A stretch of 64,000 nt of DNA, from assembly GCA_903813345.2 (NCBI GenBank), contig CAIIXF020000012.1, positions 8,760,432 to 8,824,431 of the forward strand, given 5' to 3'. This DNA comes from Owenia fusiformis (Eukaryota > Annelida > Polychaeta > Sabellida > Oweniidae). The position numbers and the translations under genes were made by a program. This document shows positions 37,701-52,700 of this stretch, piece after piece. Position 1 is the first letter of the stretch. Each line of letters starts with the position of its first letter. The notes under the pieces are model-generated. The model made no database searches and was not told the DNA's origin. It worked only from the letters and a program-made list of their open reading frames with translations.

Positions 37701-40700
37701 TCATCTACGTGTTCTCAGAAATTCAAATCTGACTTTAGATTTGACTTAAGATTTGACATTTGACCTTCAATGACCTTCTCAAAGTCAAAAAAGGTCAAAA
37801 AGGTCTTTTTTCAACTTGCTTCAAATTGACTAAATTTTTTTTCAAAATCATCTACATGTTCTCAGAAATTCAAATCTGACTTTAGATTTGACATTTGACC
37901 TTCAATGACCTTCTCAAGGTCAAAAAAGGTCAAAAAGGTCTGTTTTCAACTTGCTTCAAATTGACTAAAAAAAATTTTCAAAATCATCTACGTGTTCTCA
38001 GAAATTCAAATCTGACTTTAGATTTGACTTAAGATTTGACATTTGACCTTCAATGACCTTCTCAAAGTCAAAAAAGGTCAAAAAGGTCTTTTTTCAACTT
38101 GCTTCAAATTGACAAAAATTTTTTTTCAAAATCATCTGCATGTTCTCAGAAATTCAAATCTGACTTAAGATTTGACATTTGACCTTCAATGACCTTCTCA
38201 ATGTCAAAAAAGGTCAAAAAGGTATTTTTTCATCTTGCTTCAAATTGACTAAATTTTTTTTCAAAATCATCTACATGTTCTCAAAAATTCAAATATGACT
38301 TTAGATTTGACTTTAGATTTGACATTTGACCTTCAATGACCTTCTCAAGGTCAAAAAAGGTCAAAAAGGTCTTTTTTCAACTTGCTTCAAATTGACTAAT
38401 TTTTTTTTTCAAAATCATCTACATGTTCTCAGAAATTCAAATCTGACTTTAGATTTGACATTTGACCTTAAATGACCTTCTCAAGGTCAAAAAAGGTAAA
38501 AAAGGTCTGTTTTCAACTTGCTTCAAATTGACTAAAAAAAATTTCAAAATCATCTACGTGTTCTCAGAAATTCAAATCTGACTTTAGATTTGACTTAAGA
38601 TTTGACATTTGACCTTTAATGACCTTCTCAAAGTCAAAAAAGGTCAAAAAGATCTTTTTTCAACTTGCTTCAAATTGACTAAATTTTTTTTTCAAAATCA
38701 TCTACATGTTCTCAGAAATTCAAATCTGACTTTAGATTTGACATTTGACCTTCAATGACCTTCTCAATGTCAAAAAAGGTCAAAAAGGTATTTTTTCATC
38801 TTGCTTCAAATTGACTAAATTTTTTTTCAAAATCATCTACATGTTCTCAAAAATTCAAATATGACTTTAGATTTGACATTTGACCTTCAATGACCTTCTC
38901 AAGGTCAAAAAAGGTCAAAAAGGTCTTTTTTCAACTTGCTTCAAATTGACTTATTTATTTTTTCAAAATCATCTACATGTTCTCAGAAATTCAAATCTGA
39001 CTTTAGATTTGACATTTGACCTTTAATGACCTTCTCAAGGTCAAAAAAGGTCAAAAAGGTCTGTTTTCAACTTGCTTCAAATTGACCAAATTTTTTTTCA
39101 AAATCATCTACATCTTTTCAGAAGTTCGAATTTGACTTTACAAGTTCTCAGAAATTCAAATCTGACTTAAGTTTGAACTCATAATATTGTGAGCAACTAG
39201 GTGGTGACATTTTGTCATGTTAATGCCTTGTTAATTTTGTCATCTTCATCAGTACTTAATGCTAAATCCTTTTTGCCTCTTCATTGCTATCTTTTTCACG
39301 TTCATTGGTTTCATAAATAAAGCAAGCCACAGTTTTTTCCTTGCCCTGTAGAGGCTGAAACAAGGGCGGCTCTTGCGAGTCCTGAAAACAAATATAATAA
39401 TAAAAATTCAACATTCCATTTCTTACCAAATATAACAATAACATGGAAAGAGGCTATCAGATCTAGCAACCTTGACTTGACAGATGTACATGCACGTAAC
39501 CACCCGCTAAATATCGAATGTACAACTAATACAATACGCTACCGTCCATAGAATTCGATAGATCATACGTAGTCGTCTAACGACATTGTGTTTGAAACCT
39601 TATTATTTACAATATACACCACCTTCCTGTTCTGGATTTGTCATTTTATGGCTTGTTTATAGACAGTTTACTTACAGTTACTATACTATTTTGAGTGGGT
39701 CTGAGGCACATGTACGTAGAAAACACGAGAATGGACCAAATATTATGAACTTGGATATCTCGGTCGGTGGGTTTACAGCTTATATTCTGCTTCTTGTAGA
39801 CCACCTGGCAGATTTGACTCAGTCTTTATAACCATCCATATATACGTCACCGAATGGAACTAGTTTAAATGGAAATCTTATCTCTGAATATTGCCAAGAA
39901 TATAGGGAAAAAAAGAGGACATGCTGCCTTTCCCATCCACCATTTTTTGTTATCGTTACCGCAAAATTTTGCAAATCGCATTGACTTAACCGTCATGCTA
40001 TAACACCGTGACTATTGCATAACACCTCACAAGACTGTTACGGTATTGAGGTTATTGAAATCTATTATATTTATGTTCAGTTTATGTTTATGTTTCTTTA
40101 TTTCCACCTTAAAGATGAGTACATAAATTAGTTTAAATCTTAAAAATTACAACATGTATATACAGAATAAGAAAATAAATATGAAAATATAAAATAGGCC
40201 CATATGACATCGTTATAAAATGCGTATGCACAACGCCAAAAACATGAGCAACTACATAGGGCAGGATATCTTGATTGAACACCGGGACTGCATCCCAAAG
40301 CATTAGCTCTCGAATTTAGCATATTGCATAATGCAAAACATTATTTGGATGTACACACAATAATTTGGGAGATCTGCCTTACCAAGTAATAGTTCTACCT
40401 TCTCTTGTACACTGTGATCATGAAATACTACGTTTCTGAATATGACATCTTTAATTGAAGCTTTTTCTTCGGACAATTCTGGACAATCTAATAAAAAATG
40501 AACTATCGTCTCAATTGCCATTCCACATAAAGGACAGTAACATAATGAGTCAACTGTTGCCGGCAGAGGAGTCAAATTAGTCACTTCACAGAACATCAAA
40601 TAAGATTTGAATTGAGACTTATGATTTGCCCTGGTTCCGTCCGCAAAGGCCGAAATTTGTCTACGGCGAACTTTACGTCTGAGGTCAGCTTTCAGACCTG

Positions 40701-43700
40701 AAACATAAGCAAAATTAAATCCAAGTCGGAACTAGAAACATTTCATCAGACACATAATCTTCAACACACTCTAAAAAGCCAAAGTCCTCACACCTTTGCG
40801 AAAATAACTCAAACGATGTATCTCTTCTTGGCCACCTAGACAAAGTGTCAGCCAGATAATTATCAGCAGAACTTATATGAGTACAATGTTACAGTTGCTT
40901 CTATAGTTCAGAGGCGTGACTCCCGTTAACAATTTCACAATTTCTTTACACATTGATAAGAGCTTACTTTGGCTAATGCGCCACCATACGCATGGCTTTA
41001 TCGAATCTTGTACCGTTTTATATAGACGGAGTGAGCTTGACACATTACTCATTTTGTGCCACCTATTTACTTCATATTGCATTATTCGTGATTTAACGAT
41101 TCGCTTCCAAGCACATTCGGGCATAAGATCATAATTTACTACATATTCGTTTAATAAAAACCACAAATTATACCTCGTTAACAAATTTAAAATTGCGTTT
41201 ATTGGTGAATATTTGCTGTTTAAGCTCGAATGTAGTGACGTTTCTTTCCATCTGAAAAGCTCTACAATAAAAAGTGATTTGTACATGCTTGCTGTTGTTA
41301 AATGTAAGATGCACCACAAAAACAATTACTTCTTTATGTCTATGATCGGCCTCATTCTTGACCATCCCAACTGTGCTAGTGAAGCTTCATTCTGGACGCA
41401 ACATCGAAGTTGCTGAATTTGTTTGTCTATTTGTCTGTGCGTGTCCTCAGGTGCGTCATACTCACTTTCTTTAAATGGTAAAATTTCCGTACCATATGTC
41501 ATAGATGGCATTGACACCGACCAGTATAAGATAGAAGCCGTCATAGGGTTATACGCAAATGAGTCACCACTTAGTAGTTAAACTCCAGCATTAATGGACC
41601 GTCTGGCCTTACCCATGTCATTGTCCAAATATTGTTTTAAACTACCGTCATTGTTGAGGGGAAGACCAACGTGTGTAGACTCTTTGACATGTTCTATTTT
41701 ATCTGGCCCGAGTAGGAAACATAAATCGTTATCATTACGACTCTTTTTAACTTGGATTGCAAGTGTTTTTGACTTACGGGGAATAATGTACATGAATGAC
41801 ATTTGTATATTTCAGATTTTTTAGTTTTTTGTGCAATAAGCCTGTGCAGTCTTGTAATTTGAAGAATTTCAGCCATGTTAATCTTATTGAAAATAACATG
41901 GCAGAGAAACATCCAAATATAAGAGGCCACACACTTTATAAGCCAAACTAGAAGCAATCCAAGATATACAAATGTCATTCATGTACATTATGAATATACT
42001 TTTCCATATATTATTGCACAATGGTCTCCCAATTTCTTATTTTTGCCGTTCTACTGACGAAATGAAGCAGTGAAATGGACTCTAGGTAAAGGTTTTCGAA
42101 GAGTTTTCTGTATATTGTCATTAATGTAGTTCCCCTATGATTATCCTTGTTCATGATGTCCTTATTACCTCCTTTAAACAAAGTAATCAAAACACCTACC
42201 TTAAATGACTCTGGGAAAAACTCATTTTTAATAATAGCATTGTACAAATTTTGCAAAATTGACACCAACTTCGTACCCCCGTACTTAAAGGGACCCAACA
42301 CCTTACAGAACTTCTCAACGGAGAGGAATAAGGGAAAATGCTTGCCGGATTCTGAATCTGTGTATTTTTTAATGATTTTTCACCGTCTTAGAATTTCAAT
42401 TTTTTTCCTTTGAAAAAATGAGATTTGCATTGTTTTCCAATTAGAAAAATGAGTAAACATGAATAGCTCGAAATCTAACGGTGAGATTTTGTTTTAAAAA
42501 ATCATGGATATCAAGGCTAAATATAGCTACACAATAAACATAAAAAAGCAATGCTTGGACTCTTCATATTCACACAAAAATTAATTAGTAAATGAGGTTT
42601 GATATTTGTGAGAATAAGTTGTACAAGGTGCAATGCTCTACAAACACCAGACTACAGGGTGGATTAGGATCAATGACACACATAAAAATTAATTTAAAAA
42701 TATTTCATTTTTGTTATAAAGATGACCCATATCTTTACTATTGACTTGCCACAGTTAACGTTGAGTGAGCACATTGGGCAACATCAGAAAAACCCAAAAT
42801 ACAGAATAATATTCTATGATGTTAATATGGTATGTAAGCCACATCTAATACAATTTTAAAGCAATATTTCATTTTGCTGAGGGATATTAATCTTTTTATT
42901 CCATTATAACAGTTTTCCAGGGGATTAACAGTAAAATATAAAAGCTAATGAAAATCCCATATCAGATCCCATATCAGAAAAATCACTTATTGAATCCGGT
43001 ATCTTATTCCATATCAGCCAAAAATCTGAGCTAGATTTGCATCACCATTTCACAATTTAATTATTTTTAGAATTTCTACACAAAAAGACATTTTTGTTGC
43101 GGACAATACTACACAACGCAATCTTTTTTTTATAAAGATATTTGGAGAGATTGCATGGTGCAAAGTCATCTATAACGAAGAATCCTCATTGCATCAAAAT
43201 TCTACAAGTAATATCTGAAATGATAATGCAAAAATGGTGCTGTAAAATGGGAGAAATAATTAAGTTTTGTGACTTTATGATAATTTTGCTAGTGATTTGT
43301 TTTGAGAAGACATTAATCTAACATACACTTTTGATTTTGTGGTTAGAGAATGTCTGTGGCCAAAGATAAATAGTTACGACTTTTGACTATATATACAATA
43401 TCTCATGGGAATGTATTTCCATCTGCTCAAGATACATTATGAAGATATCATATTTTAGCTTCGAAAATCACAATCGTTGGATAATACATTTGTCCCAGAA
43501 TGATAGGCCACCCTGTAGCAATGTAGCTATCACTTGAAGTGGACCCTTGAGAATAATGAACTTACTTTCAAATTGGTCTTGCTTTTGTGGTGTATGTGGC
43601 TTTTTAGCAAATCTGCCACGCTCATTTCTTTCCAGAACCATCTTGTTCACATGTATCACTAGGCTATACGCGCATGTATAGACAGATGACATAGATATAC

Positions 43701-46700
43701 ATATAAATTATATATTGCACCTGTATTTACTTACATGGGAATATTCCCTTTGGAAAAATGCAAATGCATGAACATATATTTTCATCTTATATATGACTTC
43801 AAGCTAACATATTATTTCATATTTATATTTTCATAGTTAGTCTAACATAAATAATAGATCCATGAGAACAATATTCTTTGTTTTCTTAAAAAATGATGGG
43901 TTTACTGTGAATTCAATAAATTACAATTTGCAAGGGGTAAGTATACTGTATGACCTTAGTTGCAAAGTACTGTTTATATATGCAGCTTAATAGCATAAAA
44001 TATGTTGAATGAAGCATATGGTGGGGATTAGTCGTGCGACACACAAACTGACCAATACATGAGGGTATTAGCTACTTTTCACATAAACCAAGGAGGACAG
44101 TGCTTTTATTTCAACTGGGAGCTTACCTCCACACGACTGATCATGTGATCATGGTGGTGGGTCCCTTTAATATTCTCTGGGTAACAAGGTCGTACCCGGT
44201 GCCATCTTCAATGCTAGCTAATTAATAGCAATTGTTATTTCCTCTTCGGAAAACGGTTCCTGCAAATTATCCTCATTTTGACTCTCAACTATTTTCTCAA
44301 TCATTTCAATGCTACTTTCCACCTCCCTTTTAAAATCGGCGTCAAAATGATCATTATTTGATGGTGTATATAGGTTCTCGAAATAGTCCTTCCATTCGTT
44401 GCAAATATCAGTTTTATTTATATTCGTTTGAGTGTAACGAATTAGAATATAAATTATTTCTACATATTACTACAGAGTGTAGCTTTAAGCGTTACGAAAA
44501 TCGAACGCTATTTTCAAATGCGAGTAGATTATGAGTGAGTGAATAGGTGTGTAGTGTTTGGTCGTCTATACAATGAACACCTTCTTAAACGTCATTACAG
44601 TTTAAACATGTGCAACGTTCGATAGGTTCCATGCATTAGTTCATACCTTTTCAGGCCACATTTCGAGGCTCCTCACATAGAGGTTTTAATGGTGAAAATT
44701 AATGCATTCAATCAATTGAAAGTTTTTTTTTCAACATATCATTAAGTCTCGGTCTTTACGATTTTATGTACTAGTAATCCAAATCAACTCAGACATGCAT
44801 CTGCAGGCATACCTTATTACCGATGTTCATAAATGATGCGTAAATTTACACTACTGGAAAATTATCTGATGTAATACAATGGGTCCTGTCCTTAATAATT
44901 AATAATAAACGAGATGCTACCTCTAGCCAAAGCTATTTTTAATATCTAATGAGTGTCATGTTAATTAAAAGCGCAACGCTTTGTAATGTATAGAAACTTC
45001 ATTATCCAGAATTCTACCGTCATCACGCCTTAATTGCATAACCCTTTGCCCGTTCCCCTTGCGCTTGTTTTTAACGAGACGCCAAATTTCATCAACATCA
45101 ATGTTACCCGAACGATCCATTTCTCTCTGTGTTTCCATCGCGTGATTATATTGCTTATCCCTCAATTTTTTTCTGAATTCCCGCTTCGCGTTCTTATAAT
45201 TAGCATAATCTAAACCTGTCCTTGATTTCCCATTTGCCCTCCAAATACGATATGCAGTCATCTTTTGTTTATGCTTCAATAATAAAAAAATCAACAAAAA
45301 ATTTAAAAAATGAGTTTTTGAGAAAATGAAAATTTAAAAAATGAATCTTTTGGAAAAAAAAGAAAATTCTCGAAAAAATGAAAATCTGAAAATTGGCAAT
45401 TTTTGAAAAAGGGACAATACGAGTCTTTCGAGTTTATACGATTTTTTCTGGAGACAATATGATTTATCGAGTATATATGATTTTAAGACGGATAAAATGA
45501 TATTTCCCAGGGAAAACAGTAGTATTATGGAATAATTAAGAAAAATATAGACCGAAAAGCTGGTTCGAAAGCTTTTGTGCCTAGACCTAAGGGGTGTATT
45601 CGAAACTATAGTAGCCCTGCTCTGAGGTCTTTATTACGATTCGAACATGAAAACTCAAAAGAATATTGCAAAATCGTCAATTTCGATGTTCATTTCCACT
45701 TTTTAATTTCTACTTCCGGTTGAGCGTTTTGCTGTTCCAATTTGTTTACTTACCTCCTGACTCCGGCTTAAGTTTTTATTGACATTTCGGCCTATTTTAT
45801 TGGTTTCACGCATATCTACTACATTGATAATAATTGAAATTATTGAGATTACAGTTTACGAATGCTACGACAGAAAACTTTGGCTCCGGACAATTTCTCC
45901 CTGCCGAAAAGAACGGAACGGCCTAAATTGACCAATGAGTGCACTGAACGAAACACTTAGTACAGAGCCGGGGATTTGATCTAGAATATAACCCAGCTGA
46001 AACATTGACTTTATTCACAGTTTATAGAAGGCATGAATACAGTCATGTTCGAATCAAGGATATTAACCTACGCTGAGATCGTGGATACCTCCCTAAAATT
46101 CACTTATTAATCAAGTATTTAATCATCTTTATAGCATTGCATTTTCCTTATATATTGTTTTTATAAATAGATTTTGTAAACATTCGTTGATTTTTGTTTG
46201 TTGTCTTCACACCTTCTGTTATATTTTTATTTCTTATTTATACTATTTATTTTCGTCTCACAGCAGATGTATTTTACAAATACTAGTAGTACTAAAATAA
46301 CATTAAAACACTGCCCCAGCCAGTGCGGCTTATGAGAGACGTTTCATATATGTATATTAGAAATATTGCACACATAATTATTTCTAATGACTGTCAATCA
46401 ATATTTTGTCATTTAGGCTTAATCATTGCCCATATAGCATAAGATACAATGTAGTATTTAAAAAAAATCAATCCATTAATATTTACTAACTAATCTTTGT
46501 TAATCACAAATTTGTATGTCTGTGTTTATACATAAGGAATACGGTTTTAGATACAATAAAAGCCATCTCTAGAGAAGTGTTCAGGTTTACAAACTGGTCA
46601 TTTTTACTTTTATTTAGGAAGTCAGGGTAGCTGCTTTGAGCTTGTGCTATCATTATGCTTCATAAGTCCTCGTAGGCCGGACATTCTACTAGGAAATGTT

Positions 46701-49700
46701 GTTCATTTGCACTTTTATTATCATCAAACATTTCACATGTCCTGTCTTCAAGGGGTGTCTTGGGTTTGGTGAATCTCCCGGTTTCTATTCTCAGTAGTAA
46801 AACTCCACATCTTAATTTGGAGAATGCACTTCTTTGATATCTAGGTACATGTAGGTTGATTTTTGCGTTGCTTTCAGGCTTAAGTTCATTTTTGATTGTT
46901 TTGTAAGTTCTCAGTTTGTTTTGTAAGTTCTCAGTTTATTATTTATTCCTACTTTACCCAGTTCTTGTCCATTTTTCTGCATCAAACTTTGAGACTTGAG
47001 TTTTGCAGGTTGTCATTGGCGTTGATAAAGTAGTATCTCCATATTTTGTTGATATTGAACTTTTGACATAAAATGTCCAATTTCCAGTCTATGGGTATCA
47101 GCTTGTTCATTTGATCAGTTGAATATTCTTTTGTTTATCCTCGAATAAGTCATTTTATCCAGCCTCTGCCATAGTCTTACTTTTTCAATATCTTGTCGTG
47201 ATTCCATTTATAGCCATCTCATATTTCCTAGGGTGCCTAGCATTGGTGTTGTTGTTTTAACTCATAGGAAGAAACGACTACCTCTGTTTAGAATGGTGTT
47301 AATTAGACCATAGGGTTTGGTACCCCAAACACCGGCGCCATATCTTTTTTCGTGCAGTATAATAATGATATAGTAGTAGCACTGAAAAAAATATACTATC
47401 GAACAGCTTGGTGTAGACATCATACTGGATTCTTCCAGTTTATTTTAATTTGGTGTTGATTTAGTCAAGTGCTCTTCCTGCTTATTTAGCTAGGTGTCTC
47501 ACCATATTTGTCATGTCCAGGTGTTCGTTGAATCAGAGACCTATGTATTTGTATTCACCTTTGTACTTCAACAATGTGTCTTCAAGCATAAAAATATGGT
47601 CTGATTGAGGTGTTGTACTTGCTCTGAAGTGTATAACTTTGGTTTTTGTATCATTAATAGTGAAGCGCCACTTATTGCACCATTGTTATAAATCATAACT
47701 GTTATAACTTGTTTAATATTGTTTGAAGGTTTTGGGCCGAATCCAAGATAAATACCACATCACCTGCATATAGTAGGATTGCCACATTTTCGTCATTACA
47801 GGGGACGCCCATGTTAAGCTCCTTGATTTCTTGTGCCATATCATTGATGTAGATGTTGAATAGGGTCGAAGAAATCTGGTCCCCCTGCCGAACGCCCGAT
47901 AATATAGGGAAGTAGTTGGTTTGGTGTTCATTTACTCTCATGGAGCACTTTGCATCGGCATACAGTGATTTTATGGCATAGTACACGTTTCCTCTGACGC
48001 CTATTCTAAGTAATTTATAGAACAAACAGGCATGATTGGCCCGATCAAAGGCTTGTTTGGCGTCCACAAAGCATGCCAATGTATCGAGCCTCCGTAGCTT
48101 CATGTTGTGGAGTATTGTATACAGGGAGTGTATAATGGTCCATACAGCTTCGGAGTATCCTGAATCCATTTTGTTCATCAACTAGGATATTGTTGTGTTC
48201 CAGCCAGCGACTAAGCCTCTTTTTAAGGACACTACTATAGATCTTGCTAGGTACAGATAGCAGTGTTATGCCTGTATAGGGGAATACGCTGGTCATTGTT
48301 TCAGGTTTTATAGATGGATTGGATTATATCTTTTGTGTAGTCATCTGGACGTGTTCCTGTTCTGAAGCAATGTGATATGATTCTGTGTAGGATATCAACA
48401 CAAATGGGATTTTTCAGAGTTTTGGGTTAAATCAGCTCGCATACTGCTGCTTTGTTGGATTTTGCTCTTTTCACTACGTCATTGTCTTCTTTTCTAGTTA
48501 TGTCGAGATTAAGTGGAGTTGCATCAGGCAGACTTGATTAACAAGTATCTGTAGTTGTGTTCTGGCTCGTTATGTCATTATATTCTTGTTCAATTCTATT
48601 TATATTGTCCCTTATTTTTGTCAAATGTGTATCATCAAATTTACTATTGTTAGCATCGCTGAGTAACTTGGCAAATTATTTCCTCCATTTTTCCAATACA
48701 CCTTGTGTGTCTGTGATGACTTCATTTTGTTCATTTAGAGTTTCCATGGGAGTTTTACTTGTTCTATTTGTTCCTGTGCCCATTCTACTGATCTTCTTTC
48801 AGAAAGTTGGTTGGTCATCATTAAAGTGGGAATATCGATTGCCGAGTCGTATCCAATGATCCTGGGCCTATCGTAAAATGAAAGCTTTGAATATGTTGTT
48901 GCCTTTAAAATGTATCTATTTTCCATGTAAGCAACTAGAATTTGTGCACATACCTTATAACGATCGATAATGGCAAAGGAAAATCCTCTAATTCTTCGTC
49001 ATAATTTCTCCTTCGACGTCAGCCATTTTTTATTAAACCGGAAGTTTGTTCTCTGACGTCGGCGCAATGTTTTTTCACTTTTATTTCAGATTACGCTTCG
49101 GATTCAACATTTAATGCTTTCTAATATTAATTAAGTGTTTTCTATCAGAAAGATTTCATAAAAAGACTCATACTATCAGAGATTTTATCGATTCGAGCAG
49201 CCAGAAAAATTAGTTTCAATTTCACCCGCTATGTGTTTCGACGTCGACTTGGAAAGAATTTGAAAAATCTATGAGTGGGACTCCTTGTATGGAATTGTAG
49301 ATTCTAAACGATTTGCCAGTTCTACTGGTTGATGAATATTGCCATATGCATACATTTTCATAAAATAGGAATAAGGACGAAGATGTTGGACCAAACTTCA
49401 CCCCGATAGCTCAGAAAAGGTAAAATTTCTCCATTTTTCTCTCCACAGACCTTAGAGCCGCTTTAAGGCACTTAAATTTCGTCTTGGATACTTTTCTGGT
49501 GGAAGCATTTTGCCCTTTTAAGGGAGATATCAAAAATTGTCGTTCAGTTTTATATTGCTCATTATGTATTCGCTTTTGTCGCTTATGTGTTGTAGGTTTT
49601 TTTCCATTGACGTTCTACCTGGCAGACCTTTTCCTATTGTTGGCTTAGATCATTGCTCCTCCTTATTTTCGATCTACTTTTATTTAATTTGATATTTGTA

Positions 49701-52700
49701 TTTATTTTCGCCTTTTCAAGTCTATTGTCCATCTCTGAGATCATTAAAGAGATGAATTCATTATATGCTTGGTTTAAAATGTTATGATCTTTTATCGCGT
49801 ACTCTATTTTGACTATTGTCTGTTCTACCTGTTCTTTGGTGGCATTAGAAAGTCAGATGTCAATCAGATGTCAAAGTCTCATTCTGAATATAGATCTTTT
49901 TTCAAATAAACATCAACGATGCATCGCTACAAACGGAAAAAGGAACTACTACTGGTGGATAGCTTCGTAGGAAAAATAAGTGAGTGTCCTTTACTGCGTC
50001 ATCAGCAGGCGTCTCAGATCGTCACATTTCGCCCCTTAGCCTGTATGCATAATCTGAGTGGGGCAGCGATGGTATGGTCTTAAACATCGCTTGCTGTAGG
50101 ACACCACTTGCCATTCCTCTTGAGCCAGAGCCACCGTGAGCTGGACCTACTGCTTTAACTGCCGACTTCAGCTTGGATGGTGTTAGTCCTAGCTGAGATA
50201 GAAGGTAGCGCAGCGAGGAGGCTGGGAACCCCATACCGGGCCCCATACATCCCACTTCTATTGGGTACTGCACTGCATGCCCCCCCCCCCCTTGTTATGG
50301 CCTCGTCTTCCAGATCTTGGTATTTGGCTTTCTTAAGCTGATGGGATATTTACAGTCGGTCTTCCCAGGGTACTGTGAGCTCGATGATGATGATGCTCCT
50401 GCTGAGCTGTGATATCAGCAGCATGTCGGGACGGAGCTTGGTGACTACTATATCCTGTGGGAAGACAAGTTTTGGAAGAGGTCAGTTCTTAAAGTCCAGT
50501 CTGTTGCCTTGGTGAGAATGTTGGGCTGGAGTACAGGCAGAGATGGCTTCTGATGGGCCTTGCTGCCTTCTTTGACAAACTTAATAATGAGTCTTGGTCT
50601 TGCATTGCCCCTACTGGTGTTGTGGGAAAGTCTTTGCTGGTCTATCCACTTGGCAACTTCTTGGAGGACCCTGTCAGCAGGTCAGAGAAGGCTCTTAATA
50701 AGAAGCTGAGTCTTCCTTGGTCCATGGGCCAGATGTCTTTCCATTTCAGGGAACGCTTCAGAGCAGGTTCCCAGTTGGTCCAACTTCCCTGCTTAGCAAG
50801 GCTTACAGCCTTTACTAGTCTGTCTTCCTCTGCCTTGTCTCGTATCTGGTTTGTAATCTGGGCTCTCCTACTCTTGCTGGTCAGCTGATGTGGAACATAG
50901 TGCCCTAGCCCTAGTCTTCCCTTGCAAACAGTTCCAACAATCTGTTGGTGACTTAGTCGGTCACTGGCTTCTGTTGCAGCATCCTGTGGTTTCCACACTC
51001 TTCCGCAAGTAATGCTTTCACCAGTCTTCCGGGCTTTTGGGTCTTTTGATTGCTCTAGAGTCGTGACAGTTCTAACTTTGGTGGCCTTGAACTCCTCCAC
51101 AACTGATGTCACTGGTAAGGAGAGTTTGGAAGTAGAGCTGTACAGATTGACAGAGCTGAAGGAAGGGGGCAAGCCTAGCCATTTCCGAAGGTGCTTGCTG
51201 CATGTTTTCTCCATGGCCTGGGCAGATGATAAGGGTATATCGTACATCTGGAAAGGCCATTGCAGCCGAGGAATAATGCCGTACTGAAAGCACCATACCT
51301 TGAAACGCCCTATCAGGTGACTGGAATCCATGGCTCTTAGCCACTTGTCTAAATCCCTTGCAACTTCAGCTGTATTGTTCACATCTCGTAAGGTCCTGTC
51401 ATAGTTCTTCCCAAGGCATCTGATTCTTTGGTCTTGTACTGTAGGTATTAGCTCCCCTGTATGGGAGAAAGCTTCCCGTCTACCAGTACCATGCTTCTTG
51501 ACTTGGTGGGTTTAAACTGCATTCGGGCCCAGTTCGCCATTCTTTCTAAAGCGTACAAAATCCATCTGGCACCTACCGCTGAGACTTATAAAAGGAGAAT
51601 CAAAATTAATTTTGAGAAACAAGAACATTTTTCTTAGGAACCGCAGTCAAACGAATGTCTTACACAATGCAGATTATCTAAACCTTCTACGCCATATTTC
51701 AATGGGGAGTTGACATATTTGCTGAGTCGAGTAAGTAATATTTTATATGTTCTATATAGGTCTTATATTTTTATTTTATGAACACCGCTGGTAGTATTGA
51801 CTAAATCAGTAAAATACACATTGTTTCATGTGCCACCTCAAATATCTGCGTACTTTAAATTTTATTGCGTAATATATACAGGGTTGGCAAATAAATCATG
51901 AATTCATTTAAAAGAGCAAATATGAACCAAATGTCATAACAATTCGGGAGTACCAAATTTGAACATTTTTGTATTACTGTTCTATATATGTATATCTTAA
52001 ATCAAACAAAATACGTTTTCATTATTTTCAATATTTTGTCAACAAGACGACGTGTTACCTCAAAAACAGGTTTTGAAATTGCAGAATAGTTTATAATTTT
52101 CTCTACCAGGTGGTTTTCAACAGAATATAAGCTGTAAACCTAACGACTGAGATATCAAAGTTCATAATATTAACTGTAAGTAAACTGTGTATAAACAAGG
52201 CATAAAATGACAAATCCAGAACAGGAACGTGGTGTATATCGTAAATAATAAGGTTTCAAACGCAATGTCGTTAGACGACTACGTAAGACTTCTATCGAAT
52301 TCTATGGACGGTAACGTTGCACATAAGATATTTAGCGGACGGTTACGTGCATGTACATCTGTCAAGTCAAGGTTGCTAGATCTGATAGCCTCTTTCCATG
52401 TTATTGTTATAATGGGTAAGAAATGGAATGTTGAATTTCCTATATTTGTTTTCAGGACTCGCAAGAGAGGCTCTTGTTTCAGCCTCTATAGGGCAAGGAA
52501 AAAAACTGTCGCTTGCTTTATTTATGAAACCAATGAAAGTGTAAAAGATGGCAATGAAGAGGCAAAAGAAGATTTAGGATCAGGTACTGATGAAGATGAC
52601 AAAATTAATAACAATGAATCGGGGTTTCATATTTGAATCAGATTCGCGACCGTCCATCAATTTTTTACGTTACCGCAAATTCAAAATACATTATTATGGC

